Positions 6,853 through 9,601 of a stretch of DNA of 9,601 nt are shown here, in pieces (position 1 is the stretch's first letter; every line of letters starts with the position of its first letter). Both the position numbers and the translations under genes were made by a program. The notes beneath the pieces are model-generated. The model had not been told where the DNA came from and did not search any database. It worked only from the letters and a program-made list of their open reading frames with translations. The stretch is from JBDIBB01 sp039812685. GTDB lineage: Bacteria; Acidobacteriota; Vicinamibacteria; Vicinamibacterales; JAFNAJ01. The stretch covers positions 1 to 9,601 of the forward strand of contig JBDIBB010000141.1 in assembly GCA_039812685.1 (NCBI GenBank). The letters run 5' to 3'.

Positions 6853-8832
6853 ATGGCAACTCCGGCGACTTCACTCGATCTCTGGAAGTTCAGGCGGCTG
6901 GCGTCTGCCGCCGATGACGTGTGGCAGGGCGGCGTGTTCCGTCTGCCGGCACTGATCGAGCAGGGTCCTCATGAGCGGCCGTATCGGCCCTGGGGCGGAC
7001 TCTGGGTCAGCGAGCGGACGGGCCTGGTCCACCTGGAGCCGGAGCCTTCGCCCGAAGCCCACGACCACGGGTTGGCGCTGGCGGCCCTGCTGCGGTTCGG
7101 CCTCGACCATCAGGAGCGGTTGGGCGGCCGGCCCGCGCGCCTGCGCGTGACCGATCCGGAGCTTGCCAGCTACCTGACGGCGCAGATCGAGGATCGGGAC
7201 ACCGTTGTGGAGGTGGTGAGCGAGTTGCCGGAGGTGCGTGCGGTGCTGGCGGGGCTTGCCGAGGAACTCGCCGACGGGCCCCTGATTCCGGGCGCCCTCG
7301 CGGTACCGGGCGTTGGCGTCGACCGCCTGCGGGCGTTTGCCGAGGCCGCGGCGGCCTTCTTCGCCGCCGCCCCGTGGGAGCACCTCCAGAACGAGGACCT
7401 CATCAGCGTCGGCTCGCCGAAGTGGCCGCGGAACCTGTCCCGCGTGGCGGTGATGGGCAATGCCGGCATCAACTTCGGGCTGGCGTTCTTCGACTCGCGG
7501 GCGGCATTCGAACGGATGGTGTTCAGCGACCTGGACGTGCCGGCGCGCGCGCCCGCCTCGAGCTGGTCGCTGCACTTCGGCTCGTTCGACGACCTGCCGC
7601 TGGATGACGCCGACGCGTGGGAGCGCCTGGCGTTGCCGGTGGCGGGCGAGCTGGCCTATCCCTGCGCCATCCGGGTGGAGGCATCGGGGGTGACGCGGCG
7701 GCCCGACGCCCGGGAGCTGACGGCGCTCGAAGCGTTGCTGCGCGCGCTGGCCGCGACGACCGAGGACCAGCTCGACAGCGGCCAGTGGGTCGTCGACGTG
7801 ATGACGGCCGACGGCGCGCGGCGCCTGGAGATGGCGTTGCCGCTGCTCGTCGAGGCCGAGCGCGATTCGCGGAAGACGCACCGCTTGGGCGCTCCCGATC
7901 GGCGGGTCTTCGAGCGCACGACCGCCCGCATTCAGCGTTTCCTGCGCGACACCGACTTCGCGAGCCTCGAGGCGGCCAACCAGGCGCTGGCCGAGGCGCA
8001 GCGCGGCGGGCTCTTCGACGCAGAGGCCACGCCCGACGACACCGAGCTGAGCCTGCTCGAGCGCGCGCAGGAGATCGTGTACGACGCGGCGGAGGCAGGC
8101 GGTCGTCTCAGGGTGAAACGTGCGCGGCAGGCCCTCGCCGTGACGCAGGATTGCGCCGACGCGTGGGTGATGCTCGCCGAGGGCGCCGCCGGCGCGAAGC
8201 GGTCCCACGATCTCTACCAGCGCGCCGTGGAGGCAGGCGAGCGCGCGCTGGGCCCCGCGCCGTTCGAGACGCAGGCCGGCCACTTCTGGGGCCTCATCGA
8301 GACGCGGCCCTACATGCGCGCCCGGTTCGGCCTGGCCCAGCAGTTCCAGCGCCTTGGTGAGCGCGAGGCGGCGGCCGCCCATTACGAGGCGTTGATCCGC
8401 CTGAATCCCAGCGACAACCAGGGCGCGCGCTACGAGTTGCTCCCGCTGCTGCTGGCGCTCGGGCGCGACGAGGACGCGGGACGGCTGCTCGACAGCTACG
8501 AGACCGATATCGGCGCGGAGATGGCGTACGGCCGGGCGCTGTGGTTGTACCGTCGTGATGGCGACGCGCCGCCGGCGCGCGCCGCGCTGCGCCGCGCGAT
8601 GGAGGCCAATCCCTACGTGGCCTGGTTCCTGCTTCATCCCGGGCAGGTGCCCGTTGAGCAGCCCCCGCACTATGCGTTCGGCAGTCCCGAGGAGGCGGCT
8701 GGCTGTGTGGCCGGACTGCGCGTTGCCTGGGAGGCCGCGCCAGGCGCCTTGATCTGGTTGCGCAACCGCACGCCCGCGCCGCGGCGCTCGCGGTCGAGGG
8801 CCGTGCGGGGTTCGCGGGGCCGGCGGAGGTAG
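6853..8832 (+). CDS. DUF6930/DUF7309-like protein with C-terminal ST7-like TPR domain
   Basis: The product is 659 residues from the ATG at 6853. A GTG at 6835 in frame is possible but overlaps the -10 element, so I prefer the ATG. Residues about 20-145 (VWQGGVFRLPALI, RPWGGLWVS, LRVTDPELA) look like the DUF6930 fold. Residues about 160-345 (FFAAAPWEHL, EDLISVG, VAVMGNAGINFGLAFF) look like the accompanying DUF7309-type region. From about 400 the protein resembles the TPR-like core of ST7-related proteins: LERAQEIVYDAAEA, ARQALAVTQDCADAWVMLAE, GERALG, FWGLIETRPYMRARFGLA, HYEALIRLNPSDNQGARYEL. The tail after 638 is Arg/Ser-rich and basic and could bind nucleic acid. There is no signal peptide or membrane helix, so it is likely cytosolic. 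Its biochemical role is unknown. The stop codon lies 3 bp before tadA, whose ribosome binding site is inside this gene, so the two are co-transcribed and probably translationally coupled. The domain names are from memory and moderate in certainty. Confidence 0.88.
   Translation: MATPATSLDLWKFRRLASAADDVWQGGVFRLPALIEQGPHERPYRPWGGLWVSERTGLVHLEPEPSPEAHDHGLALAALLRFGLDHQERLGGRPARLRVTDPELASYLTAQIEDRDTVVEVVSELPEVRAVLAGLAEELADGPLIPGALAVPGVGVDRLRAFAEAAAAFFAAAPWEHLQNEDLISVGSPKWPRNLSRVAVMGNAGINFGLAFFDSRAAFERMVFSDLDVPARAPASSWSLHFGSFDDLPLDDADAWERLALPVAGELAYPCAIRVEASGVTRRPDARELTALEALLRALAATTEDQLDSGQWVVDVMTADGARRLEMALPLLVEAERDSRKTHRLGAPDRRVFERTTARIQRFLRDTDFASLEAANQALAEAQRGGLFDAEATPDDTELSLLERAQEIVYDAAEAGGRLRVKRARQALAVTQDCADAWVMLAEGAAGAKRSHDLYQRAVEAGERALGPAPFETQAGHFWGLIETRPYMRARFGLAQQFQRLGEREAAAAHYEALIRLNPSDNQGARYELLPLLLALGRDEDAGRLLDSYETDIGAEMAYGRALWLYRRDGDAPPARAALRRAMEANPYVAWFLLHPGQVPVEQPPHYAFGSPEEAAGCVAGLRVAWEAAPGALIWLRNRTPAPRRSRSRAVRGSRGRRR
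8825..8829 (+). promoter_or_regulatory. Ribosome binding site of tadA inside the upstream gene
   Basis: GGAGG lies six bases before the GTG at 8836 and within the last codons of the preceding gene. It decides for the GTG start over the internal ATG codons and suggests translational coupling. Confidence 0.75.
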
Positions 8833-8835
8833 CCC

Positions 8836-9366
8836 GTGCCGCACACGGCTGGCGAGGGCTCCGGCGCGGCCGAGCGGGCGACGCCGGCCAGCGAGGACAC
8901 GTCGTCGCACGACCTGTTCATGCGCGAGGCGATCGCCCTGGCCCGCATGGCGGCCGCGGTTGGCGAGGTGCCGGTCGGTGCGGTGGTCGTGCTGGACGGA
9001 CGCGTCGTCGGCGCCGGGTTCAACCAGCCCATCTCATCGTGCGATCCCACGGCGCATGCCGAGGTCGTGGCGTTGCGCGAGGCGGCGCGCGCGGTGGGGA
9101 ACTACCGGCTGACCGGCGCCACCCTCTACGTGACCGTGGAGCCGTGCCTGATGTGCGCCGGGGCGCTGGCGCACGCGCGCGTGGGCCTGCTCGTCTTCGG
9201 GGCGCACGAGCCGAAGGCCGGCGCGGTGGCGTCGAGGATGCGCGTGCTGGAGCACGAGGCGTTGAACCATCGTGTGGCCGTGGTCGGCGGCGTGCTGGCC
9301 GACGAGTGCCGCGACGTGCTGCAGTCGTTCTTCCGCGAGCGGCGCCGGCGTGAGCCGGAGGAGTAG
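8836..9366 (+). CDS. tadA: tRNA(adenine-34) deaminase TadA
   Basis: This 176-residue zinc-dependent deaminase converts A34 to inosine in tRNA-Arg(ACG), letting one tRNA read CGU, CGC and CGA. The catalytic zinc site is complete: His74 and Glu76 in PTAHAEV, and Cys104 and Cys107 in PCLMCAGAL. The flanking family blocks GEVPVGAVVV (43-52), the conserved Asn63 in GFNQPI and the C-terminal helix VLQSFFRERR are present. The GTG start gives about 25 extra residues, Ala/Ser/Thr-rich, before the usual TadA beginning (LFMREAIALA). The GGAGG at the right distance supports that longer form, although translation from Met29 would still give a full deaminase fold. Spacing of 3 bp to the upstream ST7-like gene indicates an operon. 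Cytosolic; normally essential. Confidence 0.95.
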   Translation: MPHTAGEGSGAAERATPASEDTSSHDLFMREAIALARMAAAVGEVPVGAVVVLDGRVVGAGFNQPISSCDPTAHAEVVALREAARAVGNYRLTGATLYVTVEPCLMCAGALAHARVGLLVFGAHEPKAGAVASRMRVLEHEALNHRVAVVGGVLADECRDVLQSFFRERRRREPEE

Positions 9367-9405
9367 CGCGGGTCGCGGCGTCGGGGGTGCCGGCGGCCAC
9401 CAGGG

Positions 9406-9421
9406 AGCGCGCGGTCGCGCT
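9406..9421 (+). terminator. Hairpin downstream of tadA
   Basis: AGCGCG (9406-9411) pairs with CGCGCT (9416-9421) around the tetraloop CGGT, 40 bases after the tadA stop. No T-run follows. It is a plausible end of the ST7-like/tadA transcript before the tRNA promoter, at low confidence because short GC stems are frequent by chance here. Confidence 0.3.
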
Positions 9422-9452
9422 GGAAGGGGTCGGCGGGGGCGGAAGGGGCGTG

Positions 9453-9461
9453 TGCTAGAAT
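9453..9461 (+). promoter_or_regulatory. Extended -10 promoter element of the tRNA-Ser gene
   Basis: TGC (9453-9455) followed by TAGAAT (9456-9461) matches an extended -10 with five of six bases to TATAAT. It stands out in a G-rich stretch with no clear -35. Transcription would start near 9468, giving a 5' leader of about 43 bases for RNase P to remove before the mature tRNA end at 9511. Confidence 0.6.
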
Positions 9462-9510
9462 GCCGTGTTCCGGCCTTCGACGGCGGCGCCAGCCGCGTGT
9501 GCGTCGATGC

Positions 9511-9601
9511 GGAGAGGTACCGAAGTGGTCGTAACGGGGGCGCCTCGAAAGCGTCTTGTCGGGTAACCGGCACGTGGGTTCGAATCCCACCCTCTCCGCC
9601 A
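9511..9601 (+). tRNA. tRNA-Ser, anticodon CGA, with encoded CCA
   Basis: The acceptor stem GGAGAGG (9511-9517) pairs fully with CCTCTCC (9591-9597); G9598 is the discriminator base and CCA (9599-9601) is genomically encoded. The anticodon stem is GGCGC/GCGTC (9539-9543 and 9551-9555, one G-U pair) with loop CTCGAAA, giving anticodon CGA at 9546-9548, which reads UCG. A long variable arm (GTCGG, GTAA loop, CCGGC) identifies a class II serine tRNA. The T arm is GTGGG-TTCGAAT-CCCAC. All arms fold without mismatches, so it looks functional. It ends exactly at the window edge. Confidence 0.97.

Noticed and set aside
6871..8910. A 679-codon minus-strand frame opposite the ST7-like gene.
   Set aside because: No domain and biased composition; the plus strand frame has recognisable TPR/ST7-like blocks and is coupled to tadA.
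9367..9510. Possible small RNA or additional gene between tadA and tRNA-Ser.
   Set aside because: Only a short hairpin, a tRNA promoter element and leader are visible; minus-strand frames crossing it are shadows of tadA and the tRNA.
1..9601. CRISPR array, insertion sequence, phage genes or a defence system.
   Set aside because: I looked for regularly spaced repeats, terminal inverted repeats, transposase or integrase motifs and known defence domains, and saw none. The AddB-like nuclease is explained by recombination repair, and the tRNA-Ser shows no integrase or repeated 3' end within the window.

Overview
The window is very GC-rich bacterial DNA (around 70% by eye) with strong third-position G/C bias. 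That bias leaves long spurious reading frames open opposite most real genes. I count five protein genes and one tRNA. The gene mix is an AddB-like nuclease, a hydroxylamine-oxidoreductase-type octaheme cytochrome, a TPR-GGDEF protein and an ST7-like TPR protein coupled to tadA. This would fit a Gram-negative environmental bacterium such as an Acidobacteriota (Vicinamibacteria-like) lineage. That placement is a guess from style and content; no marker gene in the window fixes the taxonomy.

Layout. Positions 1-2984 (minus strand) hold 994 codons of an AddB/RecB-family PD-(D/E)XK nuclease whose C-terminus runs off the left edge. A 230-bp divergent gap (2985-3214) follows and carries the likely promoter and ribosome binding site of the next gene. 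Positions 3215-4513 (plus) encode a secreted cytochrome c with eight CXXCH motifs, of the hydroxylamine oxidoreductase (HAO) family. A 105-bp convergent gap with two GC-rich hairpins separates it from 4619-6703 (minus), a membrane diguanylate cyclase with an extracytoplasmic TPR domain. A second divergent gap (6704-6852) holds two hairpins, a 9-bp direct repeat and an extended -10 element placed so close to the next ATG that the message may be leaderless. Positions 6853-8832 (plus) encode a two-part DUF protein ending in an ST7-like TPR domain. It is followed after 3 bp by tadA (8836-9366), the tRNA wobble adenosine deaminase. After a 144-bp gap with its own -10 element comes tRNA-Ser(CGA), with an encoded CCA, ending exactly at the right edge.

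How the genes relate. Only the ST7-like gene and tadA look like one transcription unit. The others are single genes in divergent or convergent pairs, so there is no evident multi-gene pathway here. The cytochrome is the most interesting for physiology (hydroxylamine oxidation or nitrite/hydroxylamine reduction in the periplasm). The cyclase would turn an envelope signal into c-di-GMP, but nothing in the sequence ties it to the cytochrome. I see no CRISPR array, insertion sequence, phage gene or obvious defence island.
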